A stretch of DNA of 64,000 nt from Enterococcus sp. HY326 (GCF_026157065.1 NZ_JANLGQ010000001.1:124001-188000), one strand, 5' to 3'; shown: positions 9,533 through 18,244, counted from the stretch's first letter. The notes: generated by a model not told the origin, from the letters alone. A program made the numbers and translations.

Positions 9533-9629
9533 AAGAGTTTTGAAGAAAGCTAACATAATGAAGGCTTTACTTAAAAGGGCAAAGCTTTACACTATGCCCT
9601 TTTAAATAAATTTTGCTTTAAAAACTCTT
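9533..9629. repeat. Nested intergenic palindrome
   Basis: Outer arms AAGAGTTTT (9533-9541) and AAAACTCTT (9621-9629) enclose a perfect 11-bp stem, TTAAAAGGGCA (9571-9581) with TGCCCTTTTAA (9595-9605), and a 13-base loop. It lies between the GH5 and GPH genes and may act as a terminator, attenuator or mRNA 3'-end stabiliser. Confidence 0.6.
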
Positions 9630-9639
9630 ATTTCAACAT

Positions 9640-11079
9640 TTATAAATTTAGCTCTAGTTCAACTAATTCATTCTCTGAAGCCGTAATCAATAAGCTACCG
9701 CCAGCGCTGTTGTCATGAGCCTGCAACTCAGTATTTAAGCCCATTTCTGCAAATAATTCTAAATTAACTTTGCTTAAATCTGGCAGGTAAATAGTACTTT
9801 CGCCTGTGGTCGCTTGGTAGTGCAGAGTGAATTTTTGGTTTTGATAATCATAGTGATAACTCTCAATTGCGCCAGCAACCATTTGTGGATATGGCCGGTT
9901 TAAGACGGCCGCCGTTGGACTTTCAAAATACCCATCATAATAACTCCAATAAGTATGGCCCCAGAGATAGTTTTCCAAGTATTGAATATGAATTTGACTG
10001 ATACGCTGAGTTTCCGGATCTTGGAAATATGCCCCCCACTCTCCTAAAACCACCGGAACATTTTGTTCTTTTTGGACTTCACGATGAACCATCAAAGTAT
10101 TTTCAATGCGCTCGGTACTGTAATTTTCAAAATGAGTGGTATCGACAACCAAGTCATAGGCATGGGGCGCAAAAACCTCCTGCTGATTGTCTTTAAAGGT
10201 TAAAGCACTGGGGATACCGATATTATTAAAGAAACTGGTCTCTAAGAAAATTAATTTACCATCAATCAGCGGCAGTAAAGCCGTCTCCAATTTATCAAAG
10301 AAGGGTTGCAAAATATTTTTTTCAAACTCCTGCACAATCGGTGTCAATAAACCCAGTGCTTGTTTGTAAATATCTAAGTCAGCTAGAGTGCCCAACAATT
10401 CTTGTTTGGCAGCATCATCCAGCCATTTGGCCATCAATTCCTCCGGCGATAATTGGAAACGATGCATAAACAAGCCAATTAGCTGGTCCCGCACCTGCGT
10501 TCCTGAAGAACCTGGATAAGGCTCATTCATCAAATCAAAGCCGATGACATTTTCTTCATCCTTAAAGAAATTGGCAACAACTTTCCACATCTCAGTATAG
10601 TGATCTTGTAGGCCGATGCCGTCAGCGGCCGGTGCATTTTCCCAAAAATGATCGATGGCCCGATTCAATCCTTCACTCAGTTGATACGTGTCACTCCATA
10701 ATTGGCCATCCATATGGGGAAGGCCATCATCTAACGTCGCCCACAGCGGCGCACCGTCGCCAAATTTTTCACTATACAAATCTTGATGCATATCAATAAA
10801 GACATAAATGCCAGCATTCTTAGCCCAACGCACCTGCTCTTTTAGCTTTTCCAAATACACTAAATCAAATTCATTTGGCTTTGGTTCAACGGCCTTCCAA
10901 AACAGACCCAAGCGAATTAAATTAATCCCATTATTCCGTAATTGTTGAAATAATGCTTCACCGCCAGGCGTAATGTGTCCCAGCTCACGATTTTTTTCAA
11001 CTAGGTTTAAGCCATTAAAAATAACTTCTTTCCCACTCTCCGTTAGAAATTTCTGACCTTTGATTCTAATTTTTTCCAT
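9640..11079 (-). CDS. GH5-family glycoside hydrolase, endoglycoceramidase-related
   Basis: Predicted retaining glycosidase of 479 residues. The (beta/alpha)8 barrel occupies about residues 10-390. Key features are GLNLVEKNRELGH, the DMHQDLYSEKFGDGAPLWA stretch that is typical of endoglycoceramidase-like GH5 enzymes, the acid/base glutamate in FDLMNEPYPG (about residue 187) and the nucleophile glutamate in VVLGEWGAYF (about residue 343). A C-terminal beta-rich tail follows. No signal peptide is seen, so it probably acts inside the cell on an imported glycoside rather than on membrane glycolipid. Some GH5 members split rutinosides, which would suit the rhamnosidase nearby, but that is only a possibility. 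A cre site lies 35 bases upstream. Confidence 0.82.
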   Translation of the reverse strand: MEKIRIKGQKFLTESGKEVIFNGLNLVEKNRELGHITPGGEALFQQLRNNGINLIRLGLFWKAVEPKPNEFDLVYLEKLKEQVRWAKNAGIYVFIDMHQDLYSEKFGDGAPLWATLDDGLPHMDGQLWSDTYQLSEGLNRAIDHFWENAPAADGIGLQDHYTEMWKVVANFFKDEENVIGFDLMNEPYPGSSGTQVRDQLIGLFMHRFQLSPEELMAKWLDDAAKQELLGTLADLDIYKQALGLLTPIVQEFEKNILQPFFDKLETALLPLIDGKLIFLETSFFNNIGIPSALTFKDNQQEVFAPHAYDLVVDTTHFENYSTERIENTLMVHREVQKEQNVPVVLGEWGAYFQDPETQRISQIHIQYLENYLWGHTYWSYYDGYFESPTAAVLNRPYPQMVAGAIESYHYDYQNQKFTLHYQATTGESTIYLPDLSKVNLELFAEMGLNTELQAHDNSAGGSLLITASENELVELELNL

Positions 11080-11113
11080 AGTGTCCCTCTTCCTTTAAGA
11101 AAAATAATTCGAT

Positions 11114-11127
11114 AGATAACGCTTTCA
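11114..11127 (-). promoter_or_regulatory. CcpA catabolite-responsive element (cre)
   Basis: TGAAAGCGTTATCT on the minus strand matches the consensus TGWAARCGYTWNCW at every position. It lies 35 bases before the GH5 start, downstream of the likely promoter, which is a position where CcpA usually blocks transcription. Glucose repression of the GH5 gene is therefore expected. Confidence 0.72.
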
Positions 11128-11547
11128 ATCTCATGGTAAATACATAACTTTATTAAAAAAATACTATACAAAAATATTAGCATATTTTTCGAAAAAATTA
11201 CATGACTAATCGCAGTTTTTTTATTAAAACGAGGAACATTATTTACTTTATTTTCTTTAATACAAAAAATAAATAACAGAACGAGAAAATACTGTGATAC
11301 ATATTACTATTTTGAATAAAAAAGATTTTTATCTGACTGATTTTATTTTTTGTTTTAAAGCATTTCACTGCCTTTTTATTTCGCTAATTATTATTTTTGA
11401 TCAATAAAAAACTCACAGATTTCTAGTACTTTTCAACTAACTACTAGTTTCAACAAAATCACTCAGAAGTTTCACTTGCATTGAGAAGGATTATTCTTAC
11501 TCTAGACAAATAAGGAAGCGCTACTCGTTGATTATTGGGCTTGAGCT

Positions 11548-11590
11548 AAAAAAACCCTTCTTATCCCGATAGAATTATCGTCACAAGAAG
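11548..11590 (-). terminator. Terminator of the GH95 gene
   Basis: On the minus strand, CTTCTT pairs with AAGAAG around an inner CGATA/TATCG hairpin, followed by GGG and seven T. It lies about 140 bases after the GH95 stop. Confidence 0.65.
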
Positions 11591-11625
11591 AGAGATTCCA
11601 AAGGTTTGGTAAAAGTAAAAGCTTT

Positions 11626-11655
11626 TGCTAGTTCATCTAACTAGATGAACTAGCA
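11626..11655. repeat. Perfect 14-bp inverted repeat with a 2-base loop
   Basis: Arms 11626-11639 and 11642-11655 (TGCTAGTTCATCTA and its complement) are exact. There is no clean T-run on either side. It could be a second terminator stem, a cruciform or an operator. Confidence 0.6.
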
Positions 11656-11728
11656 GAATTAAATCAGTAACAAATTTGCATCAATGCCTGCTAACGACCC
11701 GCTTCACAACTGCACAATACTTTTTAAA

Positions 11729-14218
11729 TTAATCTTGTAAAGCAGCCGCTGACTTTAATAATACTCGGTAACTATGCCCCGCTGTTCCTTCAAAAGAAAT
11801 TGTATCCTGATCAATAATTTGATAAGAAAGTTGCTGATTTTTATCATCGTAAACATTAGCAGTTGCTAAATCAGGATAGCGCAGCTTCACCACTTGCTTG
11901 ATATTTGGTTTCACAGTTGCTTCGATCAGAGCTTTTTCCTGCCAAGTCAAACTGATTTCAATATTTCCCCGAGCTAGTAACCCCTTTACGAAACCATCCG
12001 ACCAAATATCCGGCAATGCCGGTAACAATTGAATAAATCCTAGATTGCTTTGCATCAACATTTCTGTCACACCAGCTGTATACCCAAAGTTGCCATCAAT
12101 TTGAAAGGGCGGATGCGCATCCCACAAATTTGGATAAAGCCCATCTTTAAATAATTTTTTAATCAGCTGGTGCCCTCGATTACCATCTCCGACGCGGGCC
12201 CAAGCATTAATCCGCTGCCCCATACCCCAGCCGGTACTTTCATCCCCCCGATCATTTAATGAAATAATCGCTGCTTTCAACAACTCTGGTGTCTCAATTG
12301 AAATTAAATTCCCCGGAAATAATCCCAATAAATGTGAAAGATGGCGGTGATTTTTCTCGCCAAGACTTCCCAAAGTTGTTTCGTTGTACCATTCCTTAAT
12401 TTGTCCATCTTGACCAATTTCAATTGGTCTCAGCTGTGCTTGCGTTTTTTGCCAACTGCTAATTTTTTCCGTGTCTTGACCAAGTATTTTTGCTGCCGTG
12501 ATAATTGCTTGAAAAAGCTGCCAGATTAGCGACTGTTCGTAAGTATTTCCTGCCGTAATCGGTCCATGCTCTGGTGAAAATGTCGGTTCAGTCTCTAAGC
12601 GTCCAGTTTTTGGATCTTTGATTAACAGCTGCTCATACAAAGCCACAGATTCTCTTAACAATGGATAAATCTGCTCTCTCAGAAATTCAGCATCCAGTGT
12701 GTATTCGTAATACTCCCAGACATTTTGCAAAATCCACGGCACCGCCGCCGGTGACCAACCCCAATCAAAGGACCAGCCGGGAGCTGTAAAGCCAAATGGC
12801 GTATTTTGGGTGTGGGCAGTAAACCCGCTAGTAACGCCAAAATAAATTTCTGCTGAAGCTTTGCCCGGAGCCACCAAAGAATTCAGATAATCAATCAATG
12901 GATACGCCGTTTCAACTAAATTTCCATTGTATGTTGGCCAATAGTTCATTTGCAAATTGACATTCATATGAAAATCAGCACCCCACGGCACACGTTCAGC
13001 GTCCCCCACCCGATTTTGCCACACTCCTTGCAAATTCGCTGGTAAACCGCCTTTTCTAGAAGAGGCGATGGCTAGATAACGACCGTATTGATAAAGTAAC
13101 ACTTCCAGCTGTCTTGCTTCAGCATCCGTGGCAAGTCCTTCATTATATTTATTTAGCAGCCGATCGGTTGGCACAGGAGCAGCTATCTGCCCCAGCTTTA
13201 ATTGAACTCGATTAAATAACTGCTGATAATCTGCTAAGTGATTTTCTTTAATTTTTTGATAACCTTTTTTAACGGCTGCTGTTAAAATTTTTGAAACCCG
13301 CTCGTTAAGCTGTCGACTGTTTTCTCCAGTACGATAGTTGGGATAGCTATTTTGGTAATCCGTACTAGCCGTGACAAAAATCGTCACGAAAGTTGCCTCT
13401 CTGACAGCCAGTGTTTCTCCATTATTTGTAAAAATTTCCCCATCAGTCTCACCAATTTGCAATTGGCTGTTTAAAAGTAGTTGATTATCCTGCAGACTTC
13501 CGCTGACAGTAATGTTTTTTTCTACAATTTTAGTTGTAACTTCCTTGCCTAAGTTTCCCTCAAGAACCTCTTTTTCATTATGAATCGGAAAGCCTATATC
13601 AAAATTTAATTTTTCATTTTTGGCTGTGTAGTAAAGGGCAATGACATTATCGGGGTAACTAGCTAGATATTCTCTTGAAAAACTCCCACCCTGATAATCA
13701 AAAGAAACTGTTGCTAGTCCTTTGGTTAAATCCAATGAGCGAAGATAATTTTCCGCCTGTGATTCGTCCATTAGAAAATCAACGTAAATATTTCCCCACG
13801 ACTGATAAGCGCCATAGCCGTTTGACTCACCAACTAATTTCTGAGCCAACTCAGCCGCTTGCTCATCTTGATTTGCTTGAAACAGCTCAATAACTTTTTG
13901 ATAAACCGCTGACATTTTTTTCCCATTTTCTGCAATCGGCTTATTGCCACCATTATAGTCAGGGCGCCTCGTACTGGGACCACCATTCCATAAAGTTTCC
14001 TGATTGAAGGACAGCCGCTCTTGGCTAATCTCTCCGTAAATATTAGCCCCCATGCTACTGTTGCCGATTGGCAAAGTGAATTGCTGCCACAAATTGTCTT
14101 CTTCAGTCGTATGAAAAGCTCCAGGGGATAAAATTGTCTTGCCTTTTGAGGCAGGTTCGGTGTACCACAAAATCAGGGGATTTAAAGGTTGCCGTTGTAT
14201 TACCACTTTTGTTTTCAT
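11729..14218 (-). CDS. GH95-family glycoside hydrolase (alpha-L-fucosidase/galactosidase type)
   Basis: Inverting glycosidase of 829 residues with the family's full layout. An N-terminal beta-sandwich (LWYTEPAS, LPIGNSSMGANIYG, ERLSFNQETLWNGGPS) is followed by an (alpha/alpha)6 barrel carrying WGADFHMNVNLQMNYWPTYN (the two catalytic-site asparagines), ETEPTFSPEHGP (the glutamate equivalent), RHLSHLLGLFPG, and QIDGNFGYTAG with the catalytic aspartate, and then a C-terminal beta domain. No secretion signal is visible, unlike many gut Bacteroides and Bifidobacterium members. Known activities are alpha-1,2-L-fucosidase and alpha-L-galactosidase, and which one applies here is unknown. AAGGAG lies 7 bases before the ATG. 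Confidence 0.9.
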   Translation of the reverse strand: MKTKVVIQRQPLNPLILWYTEPASKGKTILSPGAFHTTEEDNLWQQFTLPIGNSSMGANIYGEISQERLSFNQETLWNGGPSTRRPDYNGGNKPIAENGKKMSAVYQKVIELFQANQDEQAAELAQKLVGESNGYGAYQSWGNIYVDFLMDESQAENYLRSLDLTKGLATVSFDYQGGSFSREYLASYPDNVIALYYTAKNEKLNFDIGFPIHNEKEVLEGNLGKEVTTKIVEKNITVSGSLQDNQLLLNSQLQIGETDGEIFTNNGETLAVREATFVTIFVTASTDYQNSYPNYRTGENSRQLNERVSKILTAAVKKGYQKIKENHLADYQQLFNRVQLKLGQIAAPVPTDRLLNKYNEGLATDAEARQLEVLLYQYGRYLAIASSRKGGLPANLQGVWQNRVGDAERVPWGADFHMNVNLQMNYWPTYNGNLVETAYPLIDYLNSLVAPGKASAEIYFGVTSGFTAHTQNTPFGFTAPGWSFDWGWSPAAVPWILQNVWEYYEYTLDAEFLREQIYPLLRESVALYEQLLIKDPKTGRLETEPTFSPEHGPITAGNTYEQSLIWQLFQAIITAAKILGQDTEKISSWQKTQAQLRPIEIGQDGQIKEWYNETTLGSLGEKNHRHLSHLLGLFPGNLISIETPELLKAAIISLNDRGDESTGWGMGQRINAWARVGDGNRGHQLIKKLFKDGLYPNLWDAHPPFQIDGNFGYTAGVTEMLMQSNLGFIQLLPALPDIWSDGFVKGLLARGNIEISLTWQEKALIEATVKPNIKQVVKLRYPDLATANVYDDKNQQLSYQIIDQDTISFEGTAGHSYRVLLKSAAALQD

Positions 14219-14608
14219 GGGCTAACTCCTTAGAAAATAAACTCAGTCTAAAATGAATAATAAAAATGGATTTGCAGTGGCTTTGCAACTCATCCTTTAA
14301 AAATAGTGATTTCTTCTGTCAATCACTTCATAAAATGAGCTGGATTTTTTCCTTTTTTAACTCTTCAAATAGGATTGTGTTTCAAAAAAAAAAACAGCAC
14401 TGAAATAACAAATATTTGCCATTCAGTACTGTTGAAATATTTGTCTAACAGATAGGTGGTAAAGAAACAAACCTATCCCTCAAACAAGGTGTTTTATTAA
14501 AAGTTATCATCCAAAGGATAGTATTTTCATGCTTACTGTAATTCATACTATCTAACGAAAAGACGATTTACTACTTAAATTAATGCCTAAAATTTTTTTA
14601 GAGCAGAC
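14219..14608. other. Intergenic region upstream of GH95
   Basis: No supported gene. It contains the TetR-gene terminator (14383-14433), a second small hairpin with GATAGGT/ACCTATC arms (14453-14479) and, on the minus strand near 14320, TTGACA as a possible -35 for the GH95 gene with only a poor -10 (TAAAGG) 17 bases on. Confidence 0.5.
14383..14433 (-). terminator. Terminator of the TetR-type regulator gene
   Basis: On the minus strand, AACAGTACTGAA pairs with TTCAGTGCTGTT (one G-T pair), followed by about twelve T. A strong intrinsic terminator about 175 bases after the stop codon. Confidence 0.8.
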
Positions 14609-15178
14609 CTAATCTAAATCAATTCGCACATCATCTTTTAAGATATTATCAATTGTCAGCTGCATCAAACTGATAATTTGCTCATCAGTCGGTTTGATAA
14701 TCGCCGAAGACATCAACGAGGCGATTCCGGTAGCAACTACCCAACAGCCCATATTAAGAGACTGAATCTGCTCTGGAGAAAGATTTTCATAATTGGAATC
14801 CTTTGAGGCCAGCTCAGCAAAAAGACTATTAGAAAATTCCTGCATTTTATTGCCAAAACCTGATTCCTCCAAGTAAAGCGCCCGGTAAAGTTGCTTTTCC
14901 CGTTCGGCAAAATGGATGTAATTCAGCGCTAAATCAATTAGCGGCTGACGAGTGTGTTCCACCATAAAAACTTCATCTGCCAAATAGGCATAAAGCTGGT
15001 CCAATAATGCTTCCTTCAGGTCGTTCATGTTTTTGAATTCCAAATAGATTGGTTGAGTCGAACAGCCCATCTTAGCAGCAATATTTCTGGCGGTAAAACG
15101 TGAGAATCCTTCGGTTGCGACAACTTCGTATGCAGCTTTTAAAATTTGTTCTTTTGTTATTGTTTTCTTGCGGGCCAT
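14609..15178 (-). CDS. TetR-family transcriptional regulator
   Basis: 189-residue repressor-type protein. The N-terminal TetR helix-turn-helix is clear: ITKEQILKAAYEVVATEGFS, then FTARNIAAKMGCSTQPIYLEFKN. The C-terminal ligand domain is helical and not assignable to a ligand. It is divergent from the M29 aminopeptidase gene and lies upstream of the GH95 gene on the same strand, so either could be a target. A palindromic TGAAAACGTTGTTA lies 27 bases before its start and could be an autoregulatory operator or a degenerate cre. Confidence 0.85.
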   Translation of the reverse strand: MARKKTITKEQILKAAYEVVATEGFSRFTARNIAAKMGCSTQPIYLEFKNMNDLKEALLDQLYAYLADEVFMVEHTRQPLIDLALNYIHFAEREKQLYRALYLEESGFGNKMQEFSNSLFAELASKDSNYENLSPEQIQSLNMGCWVVATGIASLMSSAIIKPTDEQIISLMQLTIDNILKDDVRIDLD

Positions 15179-15204
15179 GATGATTCCTCCCTGTCTGGCG
15201 TCGG

Positions 15205-15218
15205 TAACAACGTTTTCA
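15205..15218. promoter_or_regulatory. Palindromic operator or cre-like site
   Basis: TGAAAACGTTGTTA on the minus strand, centred on AACGTT, in the region shared by tetR and the aminopeptidase gene. It matches cre in the left half only, so a TetR operator is equally possible. Confidence 0.35.
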
Positions 15219-15353
15219 ATCTCTGTTATATTTACATTTTACCACGTTTTAATTAAAGTGCAAAACTCTTTTTAGATAAGCATTCAATTATGACCATGTA
15301 ATTTAATTAAACCTTCAATAAGTTATCAAAACAAATGTTTCCAGTGGTAATAA

Positions 15354-15382
15354 TTGTTTTTAAGATTTGCAAATGCTATCAT
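15354..15382 (+). promoter_or_regulatory. Likely sigma-A promoter of the aminopeptidase gene
   Basis: TTGTTT (15354-15359) and TATCAT (15377-15382) with a 17-base spacer, about 35 bases before the ATG. Confidence 0.45.
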
Positions 15383-15416
15383 ATTTCATGTAATTAAAAA
15401 TAAGGGGGATTTCCTG

Positions 15417-16652
15417 ATGTCAAGTGAATTTCAAACAGAGTTAAAAAAATATGCTCAGCTAATTACCGAAGTCGGTGTAAATGTTGAAAAAGGACATACG
15501 ATTGTGGTGCAAGCCAGTGTCGATCAAGCGCCGTTAGTCCGTTTGATTACCGAACACGCCTACAAATTAGGAGCCGCTGAAGTCATTGTCCAATGGAACG
15601 ATGATTTTATCCAAAAAGAATTTTTAGCCAATGCTGACGACGACCGCCTGGAAAATATTCCGCAGTATGTGGTTGATCGCTCAGATGATTGGGTTGCCAA
15701 AGGTGCCAGCCGCATCAGTATTGTCTCAGCAAATCCCGATTCATTGGCCGGTGTCGATGCTGACCGTGTCGCTACATATCAAGCAGCAGCCGGAAAAGCC
15801 ATGGCGAACCTCAGAAAAGCAACTCAAGCCAATAAAGTCAGCTGGACAGTTGTAGCTGCTGCTGGTAAAGAATGGGCAGCAAAGGTCTTTCCAGATTTAA
15901 GCTCTTCAAAAGAACAAGTTGAAGCCTTGTGGTCAGAAATTTTTAAAACGACCCGCATCGATCAAGCGAATCCTGTTCAAGCGTGGAAGGATCATGATGC
16001 CAAGTTAGCCTCAAAGGCTGCTGAGTTAAACAAAGAACAATTTACTGCCCTGCATTATACTGCTCCAGGAACAGATTTGATTGTTGGCTTGCCAAAAAAT
16101 CATCTTTGGGAAGGCGCCGGTAGCTTCAATGCCCGCGGCGAAAAATTTATGGCCAATATGCCAACTGAAGAAGTCTTTACCGCTCCCGATGCAAATCGAG
16201 TTGATGGTGTTGTCTCCAGCACTAAGCCATTAAGTTATGCTGGCACTACCCTTTTAGGGATGAAATTTACATTTAAAGATGGCAAAGTTGTTGATTTTTC
16301 AGCCGAACAAGGGCAAGAAGTTTTAGCAAAATTATTGGCAATTGACGAAGGTGCCAAACATTTAGGCGAAGTCGCTTTAGTGCCTGACCCTTCACCAATT
16401 TCTCAATCTGGCATCACTTTCTACAATACTTTATTTGATGAAAATGCTTCAAATCATTTAGCATTAGGTTCAGCCTACGCCTTTAGTATTGAAGGCGGCA
16501 CCGAAATGTCAGAAGAAGAATTGATTGCTGCCGGTTTAAACCGCAGCCACACCCACGTCGACTTTATGATTGGTTCCTCACAGATGAACATTGACGGCAT
16601 CAAAGCCGATGGCACAAGAGTCCCTGTGTTTAGAAATGGTGATTGGGCGTAA
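15417..16652 (+). CDS. M29-family metallo-aminopeptidase (PepS/AmpS type)
   Basis: Cytoplasmic aminopeptidase of 411 residues, releasing N-terminal residues from peptides. The M29 fold shows in the N-terminal GVNVEKGHTIVVQASVDQAPL and in the C-terminal metal-binding half: GLPKNHLWEGAGS with the ligand glutamate, PTEEVFTAPD, and SHTHVDFMIGSSQMNIDG with the histidine/aspartate ligands. It ends PVFRNGDWA, as PepS proteins do. The start at 15417 has AAGGGGGAT upstream, which rules out the ATG-less 5' extension. It is monocistronic, closed by a strong terminator. Confidence 0.92.
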   Translation: MSSEFQTELKKYAQLITEVGVNVEKGHTIVVQASVDQAPLVRLITEHAYKLGAAEVIVQWNDDFIQKEFLANADDDRLENIPQYVVDRSDDWVAKGASRISIVSANPDSLAGVDADRVATYQAAAGKAMANLRKATQANKVSWTVVAAAGKEWAAKVFPDLSSSKEQVEALWSEIFKTTRIDQANPVQAWKDHDAKLASKAAELNKEQFTALHYTAPGTDLIVGLPKNHLWEGAGSFNARGEKFMANMPTEEVFTAPDANRVDGVVSSTKPLSYAGTTLLGMKFTFKDGKVVDFSAEQGQEVLAKLLAIDEGAKHLGEVALVPDPSPISQSGITFYNTLFDENASNHLALGSAYAFSIEGGTEMSEEELIAAGLNRSHTHVDFMIGSSQMNIDGIKADGTRVPVFRNGDWA

Positions 16653-16654
16653 AT

Positions 16655-16702
16655 AAAAAGGCAGCATCCTGATTCCCATATATCAGGATGCTGCTATTTT
16701 TT
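16655..16702. terminator. Shared bidirectional terminator
   Basis: A perfect 13-bp stem (GCAGCATCCTGAT / ATCAGGATGCTGC) with A-run and T-run, between the convergent aminopeptidase and DUF2142 genes. Confidence 0.9.
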
Positions 16703-18020
16703 ATCCTAAATTTGTCCAGGTTGGCGTTACTCCCCACACAAAGCCACGGTAATAACAAATAATTAAATAAAGCACTAAAATAATAATCGTACTACTTAGG
16801 CTAATGCGTTTAACAACTTTTTCTGGAAGTTGCAGCTCATATTTAGTCCCGAAGTTTTGCAACAGCGGTAGAAATAGAATTAGAAAAGGACTTATATAAC
16901 GACCAGATAAGTCATCAAACGGCTGCTTGTTTAAAAGTAAATAGAATCCTGCAAAAATCCCAAGCCAATTCAATAGAAAAACACCAATAGAAATAGTTTG
17001 GCTAGCTCCAAACCAGCGCCTTTTTTTCCCTGTCAATAATACTAAAAATAAGCAAAGTAGCCACAGTATATTCAATAAATTGGGTAAAATTAATGGTGTC
17101 ACCTGCCAAAGCTGTCTGGCTCTCCTCCCCATGGTTTCAACATTTAAATAATTTGTGAAAAAAACCTTAGCCAATTCCACTAAATTAATTTGCCAATGTA
17201 AAACTATCAGAAATATCCCAATCAATAAAACCCCAGAAATGACCAATAAGCTGCGCTGGTGCTTTTTTAACTTTTTGAACCAATTAAGAACTGGCTGATG
17301 GAGACTTGGTAGCGCTAAAAGCAATGGTAAAGCAAAAAGATAATTATTTTTTAAAAAGAACAATAAAATCAGCGAAGTTGTTAAGCCAAGCCACTCTCTC
17401 TTGGTATACTCTGCAAATTTCAGTTTCTGCTGTAAGTTGAAAATCATCATAATAAAAAATGACACCACAACATAACAAAAAACATCATAGCTGGGACTAG
17501 CCAATTTTTGAATAAAAGGTACCGTAAAAAGCATTATCAATGACCATTGGCCTACCTTGCTGGCTTTGATAATAAAATAAAAACTAATTAAAAAGAACAG
17601 CAGATTTGTCAGCCGGGAAAAGACCAAAATCCAGCCAATGCTCGGATAGATAAAACGGCCGATTAACGCGCCTAGCGCAGCCGGCAGATGGGCAATATCA
17701 ATTCGACTAATTAAATTACTGTCCGTTAAAATATTCAACGCCACACCATCAGCACTGATTGCCGTGATTTTTTGACTAAATAGCTGACCTAAATCGATAT
17801 TTTTCGGTAGCGAGGTCGCCACCATTTCAATTTCCCTAAGAGCTTCTTCTGACATCGCCTCAGGATGATTGGCACTAAACATATTGTAAACAACGCTAAG
17901 ATGGAATCCTTCGTCTCCATTAGATAATGGAAACGTCACAAAAATCGACAGCAGTCCAAAAACAAACATGATCACAAAAAAAGTTATCGCCGGTTTTCTT
18001 TGATTTATTCCCACACTCAC
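16701..18020 (-). CDS. DUF2142-family multi-pass membrane protein
   Basis: About 439 residues with roughly ten transmembrane segments. The first outer loop carries FPLSNGDEGFHLSVVYNMFS, which fits the D-E-x-x-H motif of DUF2142 proteins. These resemble GT-C glycosyltransferases and may handle cell-surface polysaccharide, although the function is not established. The start is uncertain. GTG codons at 18020 and 18014 follow GAGGG, and a TTG at 18032 would precede it. The gene stands alone, convergent with the aminopeptidase gene. Base composition is somewhat AT-richer than neighbouring genes. Confidence 0.72.
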   Translation of the reverse strand: MSVGINQRKPAITFFVIMFVFGLLSIFVTFPLSNGDEGFHLSVVYNMFSANHPEAMSEEALREIEMVATSLPKNIDLGQLFSQKITAISADGVALNILTDSNLISRIDIAHLPAALGALIGRFIYPSIGWILVFSRLTNLLFFLISFYFIIKASKVGQWSLIMLFTVPFIQKLASPSYDVFCYVVVSFFIMMIFNLQQKLKFAEYTKREWLGLTTSLILLFFLKNNYLFALPLLLALPSLHQPVLNWFKKLKKHQRSLLVISGVLLIGIFLIVLHWQINLVELAKVFFTNYLNVETMGRRARQLWQVTPLILPNLLNILWLLCLFLVLLTGKKRRWFGASQTISIGVFLLNWLGIFAGFYLLLNKQPFDDLSGRYISPFLILFLPLLQNFGTKYELQLPEKVVKRISLSSTIIILVLYLIICYYRGFVWGVTPTWTNLG

Positions 18021-18040
18021 ACCATCCCTCAAAAATAAGA

Positions 18041-18240
18041 AAAGACTACAACATAAAAGCTTTTATAGATTGACCATCTGAACCACCTTGCTTTCACTAA
18101 CGCTAAATAGTATGACAAAAAAGTTGGTATGTCTCTGCTCTCCCTGCGATTACAGACCCATATAAACTATTTTGGACAGCGATTGTTGCTAAAGTTTCGG
18201 AAAATCAAATCTACTTTGACTTATGCTACAGTCTCTTTTT
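18041..18240. repeat. Palindrome-ended intergenic element C
   Basis: The left end (18041-18059, AAAGACTACAACATAAAAG) is roughly complementary to the right end (18220-18240, CTTATGCTACAGTCTCTTTT). The right end matches those of the elements at 21161-21319 and 49319-49432. It lies between the DUF2142 gene and tRNA-Arg and contains no ORF. Confidence 0.5.
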
Positions 18241-18244
18241 ATGA

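Larger units (their letters stand above)
11080..11728. other. Long AT-rich intergenic region between GH95 and GH5 genes
   Basis: No supported gene in 649 bases. It holds a cre site at 11114-11127, a minus-strand terminator at 11548-11590 and a perfect inverted repeat at 11626-11655. TATAGT on the minus strand near 11155-11165 is a possible -10 for the GH5 gene, without a convincing -35. The centre (about 11180-11450) shows only AT-rich sequence. Confidence 0.6.

Noticed and set aside
16701-18020. DUF2142 protein as an O-mannosyltransferase
   Set aside because: The first-loop D-E-x-x-H motif is shared with several GT-C-like families, and nothing specific to mannosyltransferases is visible.
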